58,350 bases of DNA from an uncultured Schaedlerella sp. (GTDB taxonomy: Bacteria > Bacillota > Clostridia > Lachnospirales > Lachnospiraceae): positions 1-58,350 of the forward strand of contig CAKSAJ010000017.1 of assembly GCA_934435195.1 (NCBI GenBank). Reading direction: 5' to 3'. Both the position numbers and the translations under genes were made by a program. Position 1 is the stretch's first letter; the number at the start of each line of letters is the position of its first letter. Below the pieces are notes generated by a model. That model searched no databases. It worked only from the letters and a program-made list of their open reading frames with translations, and was not told where the DNA came from. This document shows positions 41,895 to 50,879 of the stretch, one piece after another.

Positions 41895-44096
41895 ATGAGC
41901 AAACATTTAGTAATTGCAGAAAAACCTTCAGTAGCGCGGGATATTGCCCGCGTTCTTCACTGTAATAAGAAAACCAATAATTATATTGAAGGAAATGATT
42001 ATGTTGTAACCTGGGCACTTGGCCATCTTGTCACATTGGCAGACCCGGAAGAATATGGAAAAGAATATCAAACATGGAGTATGGATACTTTACCGATGCT
42101 CCCTGAACACTGGAAACTGGTAGTCATCAAGCAAACCGGAAAACAATATCATGCAATCAAGGATCTCATTTACCGAAAAGATATCAGCGATATCATTATC
42201 GCTACAGATGCCGGACGTGAAGGTGAACTTGTCGCCCGCTGGATTCTTGAAAAAGCAAACAATAAAAAACCATTAAAGAGACTCTGGATTTCTTCCGTTA
42301 CGGATAAGGCCATTCTGGACGGATTTGCCCACCTTAAACCAGGGAAAAGCTACGAACCGCTTTATCACGCAGCTGTCGCACGTGCCGAATCCGACTGGAT
42401 CGTTGGCATCAATGCCACACGTGCACTGACATGTAAATATAACGCCCAGCTCTCCTGCGGTCGCGTCCAGACACCTACACTCGCCATGATCGCTGCCAGA
42501 GAACAGGAAATCCGCTCTTTCAAGCCAAAATCCTACTACGGATTAAAAGCCATTGCAGACGGAATCACATTTACATGGACGGATAAAAAGTCACATTCTC
42601 CTCGCACTTTTGACAAAGAAAGATTACAAGAAATCCAATCTTTTAAAAAGAATGATTTCGTGATCACAGATATTCAGAAAAAGGAAAAACATTCTTTCTC
42701 CCCGGCACTTTATGACCTGACTGCATTACAGCAGGAGGCGAATCAGCGCTATGGTTATTCCGCAAAGCAAACGCTGAATATCATGCAGCGGCTCTACGAG
42801 AATCACAAGGTTCTTACTTATCCAAGAACAGATTCCCGTTATCTGACCGAAGATATGGTTGGCACATTAAAAGAGCGTCTGCAGTCCTGTGCTGTCGGAC
42901 CTTACAAACGCGTTGCTTTAAAGCTCGCAAACAAACCGATCAAGGCAAATAAATCTTTTGTAAATAATAAAAAAGTAAGTGACCATCATGCGATCATTCC
43001 AACTGAACAATTTGTACAGCTGGAAAATATGAGCAATGAAGAGCGCAAAATTTATGATATGGTCGTGCGTCGTTTCCTTGCCGTTCTTTGCCCTGCTTCC
43101 GAATACGAAGACACCACCGTCACTGCTTCATACAATAATGAGACATTTCTCGCAAAAGGAACTATTTACAAGACTCCTGGCTGGCGCGAGGTTTATGAAG
43201 ACGGCAATTATTCTGACATCGACTATGATGAAGAAGAACTTCCTATGCAGACTGCTTCTGATTCCTTAATGAAATTAAAATCAGGCATGCAGCTTTGTGT
43301 AAAAACATTTACCATTACAGAAGGCAAAACAAAACCGCCGACATATTTTACAGAAGGTACTTTAATCGCTGCAATGGAAAATCCTGTGAAATATCTCGCA
43401 AACCGGGATAAAGCAATCGTAAAAACGCTCGGTGAGACCGGTGGACTTGGAACAGTTGCAACGAGAGCCGATATCATCGAAAAGCTATTTAACAGTTTTC
43501 TCATGGAGAAGAAAGGAAATGAAATCCACATCACTTCTAAAGGAAAACAGCTTTTGGAACTTGTACCGGAAGATTTGAAGAAACCTGAGCTTACAGCATC
43601 CTGGGAATTACGCCTTCAGGCCATAGCCAAAGGGACACAGTCCGACAAACAATTTATGGATGAAATCCAGAATTATACAAAACAGTTGATTTCCGAGATC
43701 AAATCTGCCAATGGAACCTTCCGTCACGATAATATGACTCGTACAAAATGTCCTGACTGCGGAAAATTTATGCTGGAGGTAAATGGAAAACACGGTAAGA
43801 TGCTCGTGTGTCAGGATCGTGAATGCGGCCATCGCGAAACCATTTCCCGGCATACAAACGCCCGATGCCCTGTATGCCATAAGAAAATGGATTTAATCGG
43901 AAAAGGAGACGGACAGAGATTTGTCTGTGTATGCGGTCACAAAGAAAAGCTAAGTGCCTTTGAAGAACGCAAAAAGAAAGAGGGAAAAGGTGCCAACAAA
44001 CGAGATGTAAATCAATATTTGAAAAAGCAGGCCAAAGAAGCAAAAGAGCCAATCAATAACGCATTTGCGGAAGCATTTGCAAAACTGAAGCTGTGA
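41895..44096 (+). CDS. topB: DNA topoisomerase III
   Basis: Type IA topoisomerase that decatenates and relaxes DNA, 733 residues. The TOPRIM domain starts VIAEKPSVARDIARVL and has ATDAGREGE (near 100). The catalytic tyrosine is in LTYPRTDSRYL near 310. Two C-terminal zinc-ribbon repeats (CPDCGKF...CQDREC and CPVCHKK...CVCG) end the protein. ATG 41895 follows CAGGAG; longer in-frame starts overlap the methyltransferase and lack support. Chromosomal and accessory copies both exist; no conjugation gene adjoins this one. Confidence 0.95.
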   Translation: MSKHLVIAEKPSVARDIARVLHCNKKTNNYIEGNDYVVTWALGHLVTLADPEEYGKEYQTWSMDTLPMLPEHWKLVVIKQTGKQYHAIKDLIYRKDISDIIIATDAGREGELVARWILEKANNKKPLKRLWISSVTDKAILDGFAHLKPGKSYEPLYHAAVARAESDWIVGINATRALTCKYNAQLSCGRVQTPTLAMIAAREQEIRSFKPKSYYGLKAIADGITFTWTDKKSHSPRTFDKERLQEIQSFKKNDFVITDIQKKEKHSFSPALYDLTALQQEANQRYGYSAKQTLNIMQRLYENHKVLTYPRTDSRYLTEDMVGTLKERLQSCAVGPYKRVALKLANKPIKANKSFVNNKKVSDHHAIIPTEQFVQLENMSNEERKIYDMVVRRFLAVLCPASEYEDTTVTASYNNETFLAKGTIYKTPGWREVYEDGNYSDIDYDEEELPMQTASDSLMKLKSGMQLCVKTFTITEGKTKPPTYFTEGTLIAAMENPVKYLANRDKAIVKTLGETGGLGTVATRADIIEKLFNSFLMEKKGNEIHITSKGKQLLELVPEDLKKPELTASWELRLQAIAKGTQSDKQFMDEIQNYTKQLISEIKSANGTFRHDNMTRTKCPDCGKFMLEVNGKHGKMLVCQDRECGHRETISRHTNARCPVCHKKMDLIGKGDGQRFVCVCGHKEKLSAFEERKKKEGKGANKRDVNQYLKKQAKEAKEPINNAFAEAFAKLKL

Positions 44097-44119
44097 TATT
44101 GACTACATTTTATCAATTG

Positions 44120-44148
44120 TTGACTTTGCCAAATTCAGTCCCTATAAT
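44120..44148 (+). promoter_or_regulatory. Promoter of hydG-hydF
   Basis: TTGACT (44120-44125) and TATAAT (44143-44148) with a 17-base spacer, 55 bases before hydG. No clear terminator separates topB from it. Confidence 0.8.
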
Positions 44149-44202
44149 CAGATTTAAGAGACATTTTTACAATAACGTCGCGACTACTAAGGGGGCTATA
44201 CT

Positions 44203-45624
44203 ATGTATGACGTAAATTCAAAACATGCTGATGACTTTATCAATCACGAGGAGATCTTAGACACACTTGCCTATGCAGACGAGAACAAGCACAACGAAGC
44301 GCTGATCGACTCTTTGATTGAGAAAGCAAAGCTTAGAAAAGGACTGTCACACCGGGAAGCATCTGTTCTTCTCGCCTGTGATATTGAAGAAAAAAATCAG
44401 GAGATTTATAAACTGGCTGAACAGATTAAGAAAGATTTTTATGGGAATCGTATCGTTATGTTTGCGCCGCTTTATTTATCAAATTATTGTGTCAACGGCT
44501 GTACTTACTGTCCGTATCATATGAAGAACAAGCATATTGCAAGAAAGAAGCTTACTCAGGATGAGATCCGCAAGGAAGTGATTGCTCTGCAAGATATGGG
44601 ACACAAGCGTCTGGCTTTGGAAGCCGGGGAAGATCCGGTACATAACACAATGGATTATTATCTGGAATGTATCAAGACTATCTATAGCATTAAACATAAG
44701 AATGGTGCTATCCGTCGTGTTAATATCAATATTGCAGCAACAACTGTTGACAATTACCGCTTGTTGAAAGAAGCCGGCATCGGAACTTATATCTTATTCC
44801 AGGAAACTTATCATAAAGAGAGCTATCTGGAATTGCATCCGACAGGACCAAAGCATGATTATGACTACCACACAGAGGCTATGGATCGTGCTATGGAAGG
44901 TGGCATTGACGATGTCGGAATCGGTGTACTCTTTGGTCTGGACAAATATCGTTACGAATTTGCAGGTCTTTTGATGCATGCCGAACACCTTGAAGCAGCA
45001 TTTGGGGTTGGGCCTCATACAATCAGTGTTCCTCGACTCCGTCATGCAGATGACATTGATGCAGATTCTTTTGATAACGGAATTGATGACGATACATTTG
45101 CCAAGATTGTTGCCTGCATCCGAATTGCCGTACCTTACACAGGTATGATTATTTCTACAAGAGAAAGTCAGAAGACAAGAGAACGTGTTCTTCATCTCGG
45201 TGTCTCTCAGATCAGTGGCGGTTCTAAGACAAGTGTCGGCGGCTATGCTGAGCCGGAACCGGACGATGCAAAATCAGAACAGTTTGACGTCAGCGATACA
45301 CGTACATTGGACGAAGTTGTCAAATGGCTGATGGAACTTGGTTATATCCCAAGCTTCTGTACTGCATGTTATCGTGAAGGACGTACCGGTGACCGTTTTA
45401 TGTCACTGTGTAAGAGCGGACAGATTCAGAACTGCTGCCATCCGAATGCACTGATGACATTGAAAGAATATTTAATGGATTACGCAAGTCCTGCCACCAA
45501 AACAATCGGCGATAAACTCATTGAAAAAGAAGTGTTCAATGTGCCAAATGAAAAGGCTCGTGCAGTTGTACTTGAAAATCTCCGATTGATTGAAGAAAAT
45601 AATCGTCGCGATTTCCGTTTTTAG
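44203..45624 (+). CDS. hydG: [FeFe] hydrogenase maturase HydG
   Basis: Radical-SAM tyrosine lyase of 473 residues that makes the CO and CN ligands of the H-cluster. The radical-SAM cluster motif CVNGCTYC is near residue 97. The second cluster is held by the C-terminal cysteines in FCTACYREG and NCCHPNA (about 385-412). AAGGGGGC precedes ATG 44203. Two bases of spacing plus an AGGAG site link it to hydF. The third maturase hydE and the hydrogenase genes are outside the window. Confidence 0.96.
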   Translation: MYDVNSKHADDFINHEEILDTLAYADENKHNEALIDSLIEKAKLRKGLSHREASVLLACDIEEKNQEIYKLAEQIKKDFYGNRIVMFAPLYLSNYCVNGCTYCPYHMKNKHIARKKLTQDEIRKEVIALQDMGHKRLALEAGEDPVHNTMDYYLECIKTIYSIKHKNGAIRRVNINIAATTVDNYRLLKEAGIGTYILFQETYHKESYLELHPTGPKHDYDYHTEAMDRAMEGGIDDVGIGVLFGLDKYRYEFAGLLMHAEHLEAAFGVGPHTISVPRLRHADDIDADSFDNGIDDDTFAKIVACIRIAVPYTGMIISTRESQKTRERVLHLGVSQISGGSKTSVGGYAEPEPDDAKSEQFDVSDTRTLDEVVKWLMELGYIPSFCTACYREGRTGDRFMSLCKSGQIQNCCHPNALMTLKEYLMDYASPATKTIGDKLIEKEVFNVPNEKARAVVLENLRLIEENNRRDFRF

Positions 45625-45634
45625 GAGAATTATT

Positions 45635-46834
45635 ATGAGTTTAAATGCAACACCTTCTTCCAACCGTATCCATATTGGAATTTTTGGCAGACGCAACGCT
45701 GGAAAATCCAGCATTATCAATGCAATCACAGGACAGAATCTGGCCATCGTATCAGATGTAAAAGGTACTACTACAGATCCAGTCCTCAAGGCTATGGAAC
45801 TGTTACCTCTCGGTCCTGTGGTTATTATCGATACTCCCGGACTTGATGATATCGGGGAACTCGGAGAACTTCGAATCCAAAAAGCATATCAGATGCTAAA
45901 CAAAACCGATATCGCTGTTCTTGTTATCGACAGCACTCTCGGTGCCACGGTTGAAGATTTAAATATCCTTACCTGTATTATGGATAAACATATACCTTAT
46001 ATTGTTGTATGGAATAAATGTGATATATCCAAAACCGATGCACCATCTGCCCTGCCAAATACCGTTTCTCCGAAACAATGTATCTCTGTCAGCGCAAAAT
46101 CAAATTCGAATATCAATGAACTAAAAGAATTAATTGCTGCACAGCTTCCTAAAACTATGAATGAGAAACACATCGTCGGTGATTTAATAAAACCTCTGGA
46201 CACTGTAGTTCTGGTTATCCCGATTGATTCCTCTGCTCCTAAGGGAAGATTAATTCTCCCACAGCAGCAAACCATTCGCGACCTGCTAGAATCCAATGCA
46301 ATTTCTATTGTAGTAAAAGAAACTGAATTAGAGGACACACTCAAAAAATTGCCAGTTCCTCCACAGCTTGTCATCACAGATAGTCAGGCATTCAAAAAAG
46401 TAGCTGCAATCGTACCAAAAGATGTGCCTCTCACTTCATTTTCAATTTTGTTTGCACGATACAAAGGCAATTTAAAAACAGTCGTAAACGGAGCACACAC
46501 ATTAGATTCTCTGCAGGATGAAGACATCCTTCTCATATCAGAAGGCTGCACACATCACAGACAATGCGAAGATATCGGTACGGTCAAACTGCCAAACTGG
46601 ATTCGAAGCTATACCGGCAAAGATATTCAATTTGAATTCACAAGCGGGACAGAGTTTCCGACAGATTTAAGTAAATATCGTATGATCATTCATTGTGGTG
46701 GATGTACACTAAACGAAAGAGAAATGAAATACCGGCTACAATGTGCCGAAGATCAGAATATTCCTATTACCAATTACGGAACAGCAATTGCACATATGAA
46801 TGGGATATTAGAACGAAGTATTGAAATTTTTTAA
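45635..46834 (+). CDS. hydF: [FeFe] hydrogenase maturase HydF
   Basis: GTPase scaffold that assembles and hands over the diiron subcluster, 399 residues. Domain 1 is the GTPase: P-loop GRRNAGKSS near 17, DTPGLDD near 65, NKCD near 127. Domain 3 binds an iron-sulfur cluster through CTHHRQCED and HCGGC (Cys near 305, 354 and 357). ATG 45635 (MSLNATPSS) has AGGAG; the longer frame overlaps hydG. Its stop is seven bases before a giant palindrome. Confidence 0.96.
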   Translation: MSLNATPSSNRIHIGIFGRRNAGKSSIINAITGQNLAIVSDVKGTTTDPVLKAMELLPLGPVVIIDTPGLDDIGELGELRIQKAYQMLNKTDIAVLVIDSTLGATVEDLNILTCIMDKHIPYIVVWNKCDISKTDAPSALPNTVSPKQCISVSAKSNSNINELKELIAAQLPKTMNEKHIVGDLIKPLDTVVLVIPIDSSAPKGRLILPQQQTIRDLLESNAISIVVKETELEDTLKKLPVPPQLVITDSQAFKKVAAIVPKDVPLTSFSILFARYKGNLKTVVNGAHTLDSLQDEDILLISEGCTHHRQCEDIGTVKLPNWIRSYTGKDIQFEFTSGTEFPTDLSKYRMIIHCGGCTLNEREMKYRLQCAEDQNIPITNYGTAIAHMNGILERSIEIF

Positions 46835-46841
46835 GGTCAGG

Positions 46842-46916
46842 GGTGCCAGTGGGGACGGGGTTAGTGGCTTTTTCGCTTTGCGAAAAAAGCCACTAACCTC
46901 GTCCCCAACTGGCACC
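46842..46916. repeat. Long palindrome 1 of the GGGGACGGGG family
   Basis: Arms of about 35 bases, GGTGCCAGT-GGGGACGGGGTTAG at the left and its complement at the right with one bulge and one or two mismatches, close on a short TTTGC loop. It fills the gap between the convergent hydF and AlbA_2 genes and could terminate both. Confidence 0.8.
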
Positions 46917-46929
46917 GAATCTTTGCCGT

Positions 46930-48354
46930 CTAATATATCACCCATTTTCCTTTTTGGCTACTTCCCTGCCTCGTCAAATATTTCTTTTCCTTCAATTTGG
47001 TTATATAATACTTCACACTTGCAAGATTCCAATCTAACGCATTAGCCATTTCTTTCTGCGTGATTGAAGGTTGCATACGTACAAGATTCAGTATTTCTAT
47101 TTCTTTCTCACTCAGTACATTTTCCTCTTTCGTTTGATCTAATCCCTTAAAATCTTGGTTAGCTTGGTCAGTAGCTTGGTCAGCTTGGTCAGTTATTGGA
47201 TTAACTCTGAACAGCTCTACCCGAAACATATTATCAAATTCCTGAAATCTCGGTTTCGGAAGTCCATACTCTTCTGCCGCATTAAGGATTCTTTTAATTC
47301 CGCTTCCCCATGCCTCTACAAGTCCCATCTGGCTGAATATATTGGCAATTCCTTTATTCCGGATCTTCGAATGACCATTCATGACTTCCTCATAGGTCAG
47401 TCCATTGTACAATCCTCCTGGAGAAGTCACCTCCAACCTGTCATCATAAACCGCAACCTGAATACAGGATTCGTCTAACAGGTTACGGTGACAATGGGCG
47501 TTAATGACCATTTCCCTGATTGCTTCCGGCGGTAGCTCATATTTTTCTTTTCTTACCAATCCCTCAATCGTTGCTCCAAGTCGAATATTTCTCAATACAA
47601 ACTCTACTGCTTCTTCGATTTGTGTATAGATTGGTCCTGTAAATTCTCTCTTATCCAGAAACACTGCACGATCTGTTCCCTTGAATACCGCACATTGCGT
47701 TTTTGAAAACGGAAAATAATCCGATGTCAGCAATGCATAGGCGTTCGTTGCCAGAAGCCGTCCCTCACTCTGCTTCAAGATTCTCCAGTTTATCAGCTGC
47801 TCTTTCTTTACAGAATGTTCCGACATTCCTGCTTTCTTCCGGAACTTTTCAATATCCTGACATAGCTTCTCTGTAGCGTCTTCTGAGACTGGATAACCCA
47901 CACAGGTAAGTTCATCCCATGAAATTCTGGCACCTTCCATTTCCAGTTCTTTTATCTTCTCCGGAAATGCCTGTCTTGATGTACCTGCCACACGGATATA
48001 AGTACCATTATCTTTTCCCTTTGATTTCAGATAATATGGTCTGCTCTTTCCTGCTTCTACTGATACAACAATAACCGTTTTCCCATCTACCGTCTGAGGC
48101 TCAATATCAGGAATAATCTGTGGTATACAAGAATCAGAAACGGCATTGGCAATTCCATCCATCACCTGAAACAACACATCATTTTCCACACCAACAATCT
48201 GATGTGTTTTATCATCCACTCCAACAATTAGTTTGCCGCCCTGTGTATTAGCAAAAGCTACAATTGTTTTCATGTACTTTTCACTTTTATCAGGTAAGGA
48301 TACCTTGTACTCAATATTTTTCGATTCCCCGGAAAACATAGTATCTTCTACCAT
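46930..48354 (-). CDS. AlbA_2/Schlafen-type ATP-binding regulator
   Basis: A 474-residue protein of the COG2865 group. The N-terminal AlbA_2 (Schlafen-like) domain (about 10-120) has EYKVSLPDKSEKYMKTIVAFANT and GGKLIVGVDD. A GHKL-like or helical middle (about 200-370) contains MVINAHCHRN and SPGGLYNGLT. The C-terminus has a winged helix (NLVRMQPSITQKEMANALD). A low-complexity tract of TDQA units lies near 393-405. Such proteins are seen as regulators in accessory DNA, sometimes linked with phage defence; nothing here proves that. ATG 48354 has AGGAG. Confidence 0.85.
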   Translation of the reverse strand: MVEDTMFSGESKNIEYKVSLPDKSEKYMKTIVAFANTQGGKLIVGVDDKTHQIVGVENDVLFQVMDGIANAVSDSCIPQIIPDIEPQTVDGKTVIVVSVEAGKSRPYYLKSKGKDNGTYIRVAGTSRQAFPEKIKELEMEGARISWDELTCVGYPVSEDATEKLCQDIEKFRKKAGMSEHSVKKEQLINWRILKQSEGRLLATNAYALLTSDYFPFSKTQCAVFKGTDRAVFLDKREFTGPIYTQIEEAVEFVLRNIRLGATIEGLVRKEKYELPPEAIREMVINAHCHRNLLDESCIQVAVYDDRLEVTSPGGLYNGLTYEEVMNGHSKIRNKGIANIFSQMGLVEAWGSGIKRILNAAEEYGLPKPRFQEFDNMFRVELFRVNPITDQADQATDQANQDFKGLDQTKEENVLSEKEIEILNLVRMQPSITQKEMANALDWNLASVKYYITKLKEKKYLTRQGSSQKGKWVIY

Positions 48355-48376
48355 TCTTTCACTCCTAATCTATACT

Positions 48377-48504
48377 CACACCACTGGTGCAAGTAATTTT
48401 ATTTCCAGAGTAAATATCTCTGAATCATTAACACTATTATACGTTCCATCCTTCTTTTCTATCAAGTAGAAAACAAAATGTTTGCATTTTTTCTAGGAGG
48501 CCAA
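48377..48504. repeat. 128-bp direct repeat, copy A
   Basis: This upstream region of the AlbA_2 gene is base-for-base identical to 51204-51331. It begins CACACCACTGG and ends AGGAGGCCAA. Confidence 0.9.
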
Positions 48505-48654
48505 ACACTGTTTCTATGGTCTGTCAGTGTTTTCTCTCTCCTTTCCCTATTATTTAGACCTCTTTTTACCTGTTTTATTTGCAAGGCGATCTTATCTTTA
48601 TCTTCACTTTTTTCTCCTTTCTTCCTACTTTTAGATTTCTTTCTTGAAAAAACA

Positions 48655-48700
48655 TAAAAAAATAGAGCATATAGATGGATTTTTCTACATGCTCTATCGC
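48655..48700 (-). terminator. Terminator of the XRE gene
   Basis: On the minus strand ATAGAGCAT pairs with ATGCTCTAT around an 18-base loop and runs into seven T. Confidence 0.8.
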
Positions 48701-48732
48701 TTTTTGTTCTTTTTACAAATACTTGAAATTTT

Positions 48733-49182
48733 TTACTTCCTATCCAATTTTTTTGCCAGCACAAAATTAAACAAAAATGCTACTGTCACTATTAAAATAC
48801 ATATTATCGTAATCCACGCTGGTACTTTCATATCAAATTGAACTCTTAGCAACAAAGAAATTGCTAAAAATATACCTCCTATAATCTCTATAAAATCTAG
48901 GATCCTTTTTTGCATCATCTGAATTTTTTCCCTTTCTTTTACCCTATCAAACTTCCATATTCCATATTTTGATTGAATATCTGTGATATCTTCATCAGAT
49001 ATAAGTTCATCCAAAGTGACTCCAAGCTCCATTGCTAACTTTTTTGCTGTAATTAGATCTGGACATCTTGAACCGTTCTCCCATCGGCATACAGTTTGTC
49101 GTGATACGTACAGTTTATCGGCAAGTTGTTGTTGTGTATATTTTTTTTCTTCTCTGATTTTTTTAATGTTATCATTTAAAGC
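48733..49182 (-). CDS. XRE-family regulator with two membrane segments
   Basis: A 149-residue protein. The N-terminal helix-turn-helix (about 5-60) has IREEKKYTQQQLADKLYVSRQTVCRWENG, seen as QQLADKLYVSRQTV. A charged linker leads to two hydrophobic segments (about 95-112 and 117-140), so it is probably membrane-tethered. ATG 49182 (MALNDNIKK) has GAGAGGT; the longer frame is not supported. Such regulators often accompany SdpI-like or transporter genes, and an SdpI-like gene lies 0.9 kb away, beyond a relic. Confidence 0.82.
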   Translation of the reverse strand, partial: ALNDNIKKIREEKKYTQQQLADKLYVSRQTVCRWENGSRCPDLITAKKLAMELGVTLDELISDEDITDIQSKYGIWKFDRVKEREKIQMMQKRILDFIEIIGGIFLAISLLLRVQFDMKVPAWITIICILIVTVAFLFNFVLAKKLDRK

Positions 49183-49208
49183 CATACTTCTTACCTCTCT
49201 TTCATTCA

Positions 49209-49223
49209 TATCATATAATGATA
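49209..49223. promoter_or_regulatory. Candidate operator of the XRE gene
   Basis: TATCAT and ATGATA flank a 3-base centre, about 27 bases before the XRE start. Autoregulation is inferred from position. Confidence 0.4.
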
Positions 49224-49288
49224 CCATTAAAAAAGAAAGAACCAGCATGGTTTTCCTATGTTTCCACTTTGGTAACATAGAAATTTTC

Positions 49289-49681
49289 TTAATTAATGAT
49301 TTCAATTTCTGCTGCATCCTTATAAATCGTTTTTAACTGACTTTGCGACTGTAGAATGGTTGATGCAGAAATTTCACGACTTCGGATTGTAGCAATCAAT
49401 TTATCAAATTTAGGAATCAGACCAATGTTAGCAATCAATAATCTTACATGATATGGTAATCTTCCGCCGTGCACATCATCTGCTCTATCACATAACAAAT
49501 TAAAAAGCTGTGTGTACATGATCGCCACCATAAATTTGAAGGTATCATCTGTATCCCTGATAATAACAAACATTGCCGTCTTTTGATCCCCAATCATATC
49601 TAGTTCCATCTTATCATAAGACATGATTTCTCGAAGTTCCTGGATATCAAAAGGGGCTAGTCTGGCACCACAGGAAATCAA
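49289..49681 (-). pseudogene. Relic of a TraG/VirD4-type conjugation ATPase
   Basis: 130 residues closely follow the C-terminal ATPase core of the TraG/VirD4 coupling proteins of Gram-positive conjugative elements: RLAPFDIQELREIMSYD, DTDDTFKFMVAIMYTQLFNLL, GRLPYHVRLL, and LIATIRSREISASTILQSQSQL (each seen in shorter pieces). The Walker B segment, normally LLDEFANIG, has shrunk to LLIANIG, losing the catalytic acids. The N-terminal half with Walker A and the C-terminal end are gone. It is a non-functional remnant of an integrative conjugative element. Confidence 0.82.
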
Positions 49682-49748
49682 AATCGATTTTGCGGTTTTG
49701 CCAGTAACAAAATGTCAATAGTTTTTTAATCACTTTTTCAAAAAAGGC

Positions 49749-49790
49749 AAAAAAATAGAACGTATAGTTAATTTCCATACGCTCTATCTC
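49749..49790 (-). terminator. Terminator of the SdpI-region operon
   Basis: On the minus strand ATAGAGCGTATG pairs with ATACGTTCTAT around a loop of about 11 bases and runs into seven T. It resembles the terminator at 48655-48700 in sequence, so the two may be homologous. Confidence 0.75.
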
Positions 49791-49837
49791 ACATTTCATA
49801 TTAAATTTTTGAATTCTACAAACTTGAAGTTGTATCA

Positions 49838-50008
49838 TCACTTATCTTTATCTTTTTTCGAAGAAATAAGACTGTCAGATTTAGCAAGAGATATACCCAG
49901 ACATATACCCACTCCAATTCCAGCAATCTTGCTGTTTAAAACAATACTCCAAAGTATTGCTGTTGATATTCCGATGCTGACTCCTTTAATTATACTTTTG
50001 CTTTTCAT
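49838..50008 (-). CDS. Small glycine-rich membrane protein (56 aa)
   Basis: A 56-residue protein that starts MKSKSIIKG, has one or two hydrophobic stretches with a glycine-zipper look (GIGVGICLGISLA) and ends in a Lys/Asp-rich tail. GGAGG precedes ATG 50008. It follows the SdpI-like gene and may be part of the same unit. Function unknown. Confidence 0.6.
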   Translation of the reverse strand: MKSKSIIKGVSIGISTAILWSIVLNSKIAGIGVGICLGISLAKSDSLISSKKDKDK

Positions 50009-50051
50009 AAGCTTTGTCCTCCAAATTCCGTTTTTCTTGATTCTGCAAACT

Positions 50052-50429
50052 TTATCGTCTTGTTCCATTCTTATCAAAATTCTTTTTTAATGCTATTTCT
50101 GTTGGGAGAATAGACCCAATTAAAGGAATAAGTTGAACACCACAGATAATACCTCCCATACTCCCAACACAATCTTCATTTTTTCCAATTACTAAAAGCA
50201 TGAATATTACTGTTATTGGCAACATAACCATTCCACAGACATACCAGACTTTACCACAATATTTATGAGCAAATTCCCATGTGTCTTTATTCTTCATAGA
50301 CATCGAAGTCCGATATCCAAATACTGAATTTATTTCCTTTGGAGCCTTTTTCATAAAATATCTTCCAAAACCAATCATCGTAAATGGAAGAAGCAAATCC
50401 ATAATCAACATAAAAATCCAAAACTCCAT
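50052..50429 (-). CDS. SdpI-like membrane protein
   Basis: A 125-residue protein with about three or four membrane segments and the SdpI-family region PKEINSVFGYRTSMSMKNKDTWEFAHKYCGK, visible as NSVFGYRTSMSM and TWEFAHKYCG. In Bacillus subtilis SdpI gives immunity to the SdpC toxin and signals to a repressor; many relatives are orphans. AAGGAG precedes ATG. No toxin gene is visible here. Confidence 0.8.
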   Translation of the reverse strand: MEFWIFMLIMDLLLPFTMIGFGRYFMKKAPKEINSVFGYRTSMSMKNKDTWEFAHKYCGKVWYVCGMVMLPITVIFMLLVIGKNEDCVGSMGGIICGVQLIPLIGSILPTEIALKKNFDKNGTRR

Positions 50430-50533
50430 TGTAAATCTCCTTTACTATAACTTCCGCTTTGTATTTTCGTTTTTATTCTTTTTTGTAAATTATAATCCAT
50501 GCTCTTTACTCCTCTGAATTTCTAAAATAGAAC

Positions 50534-50863
50534 TTACTGTTCTTCTATTGATTCAATATTTTCAATCCGCATCAGCTTAACTACCTGCTTATCTTTTTTC
50601 TCTGTATAACAAATTTTTATCCATTCATCATCTGCATCTATAATCTTGCAGGATAATTCAGTTTTTCCCGCAAAACTAAAAATGAACTCTGATCTGATAA
50701 TACATTGTTTTCCTACAAGATCATTAATCAGCTTTGACATATATGCCACTCCTCTCTGCTTTTTCTCCAATCGTTTTACTTTCGTTTCCAAACGCTTTAC
50801 TTTTCCCGGATACGCCGAATAATAAAGTAACAATATCAATGCTATAATTCCAAACCATTCCAT
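50534..50863 (-). CDS. Hypothetical membrane-anchored small protein (109 aa)
   Basis: One N-terminal membrane helix (about 4-18) is followed by a short coiled coil (KVKRLETKVKRLEKKQRG) and a soluble domain of about 65 residues (SKLINDLVGKQCII to the end). An internal ATG (MSKLIND) could start a soluble form. AAGGAG precedes ATG 50863. I do not recognise the family. First gene of the SdpI unit. Confidence 0.6.
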   Translation of the reverse strand: MEWFGIIALILLLYYSAYPGKVKRLETKVKRLEKKQRGVAYMSKLINDLVGKQCIIRSEFIFSFAGKTELSCKIIDADDEWIKICYTEKKDKQVVKLMRIENIESIEEQ

Positions 50864-50879
50864 ATTATTCTCCTTAGCT

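Larger units (their letters stand above)
48355..48732. other. Gap holding a duplicated segment and a terminator
   Basis: The right part of this 378-base gap has no coding sign. It holds the 128-bp repeat (48377-48504), then T-rich DNA, then the terminator of the XRE gene. A 100-codon minus-strand frame here (48462-48764) is Lys/Arg-rich and lacks a ribosome site. Confidence 0.5.

Noticed and set aside
48462..48764. 100-codon minus-strand frame with many Lys and Arg
   Set aside because: No ribosome site, it crosses the XRE gene terminator and part of the 128-bp repeat, and its composition follows T-rich DNA.
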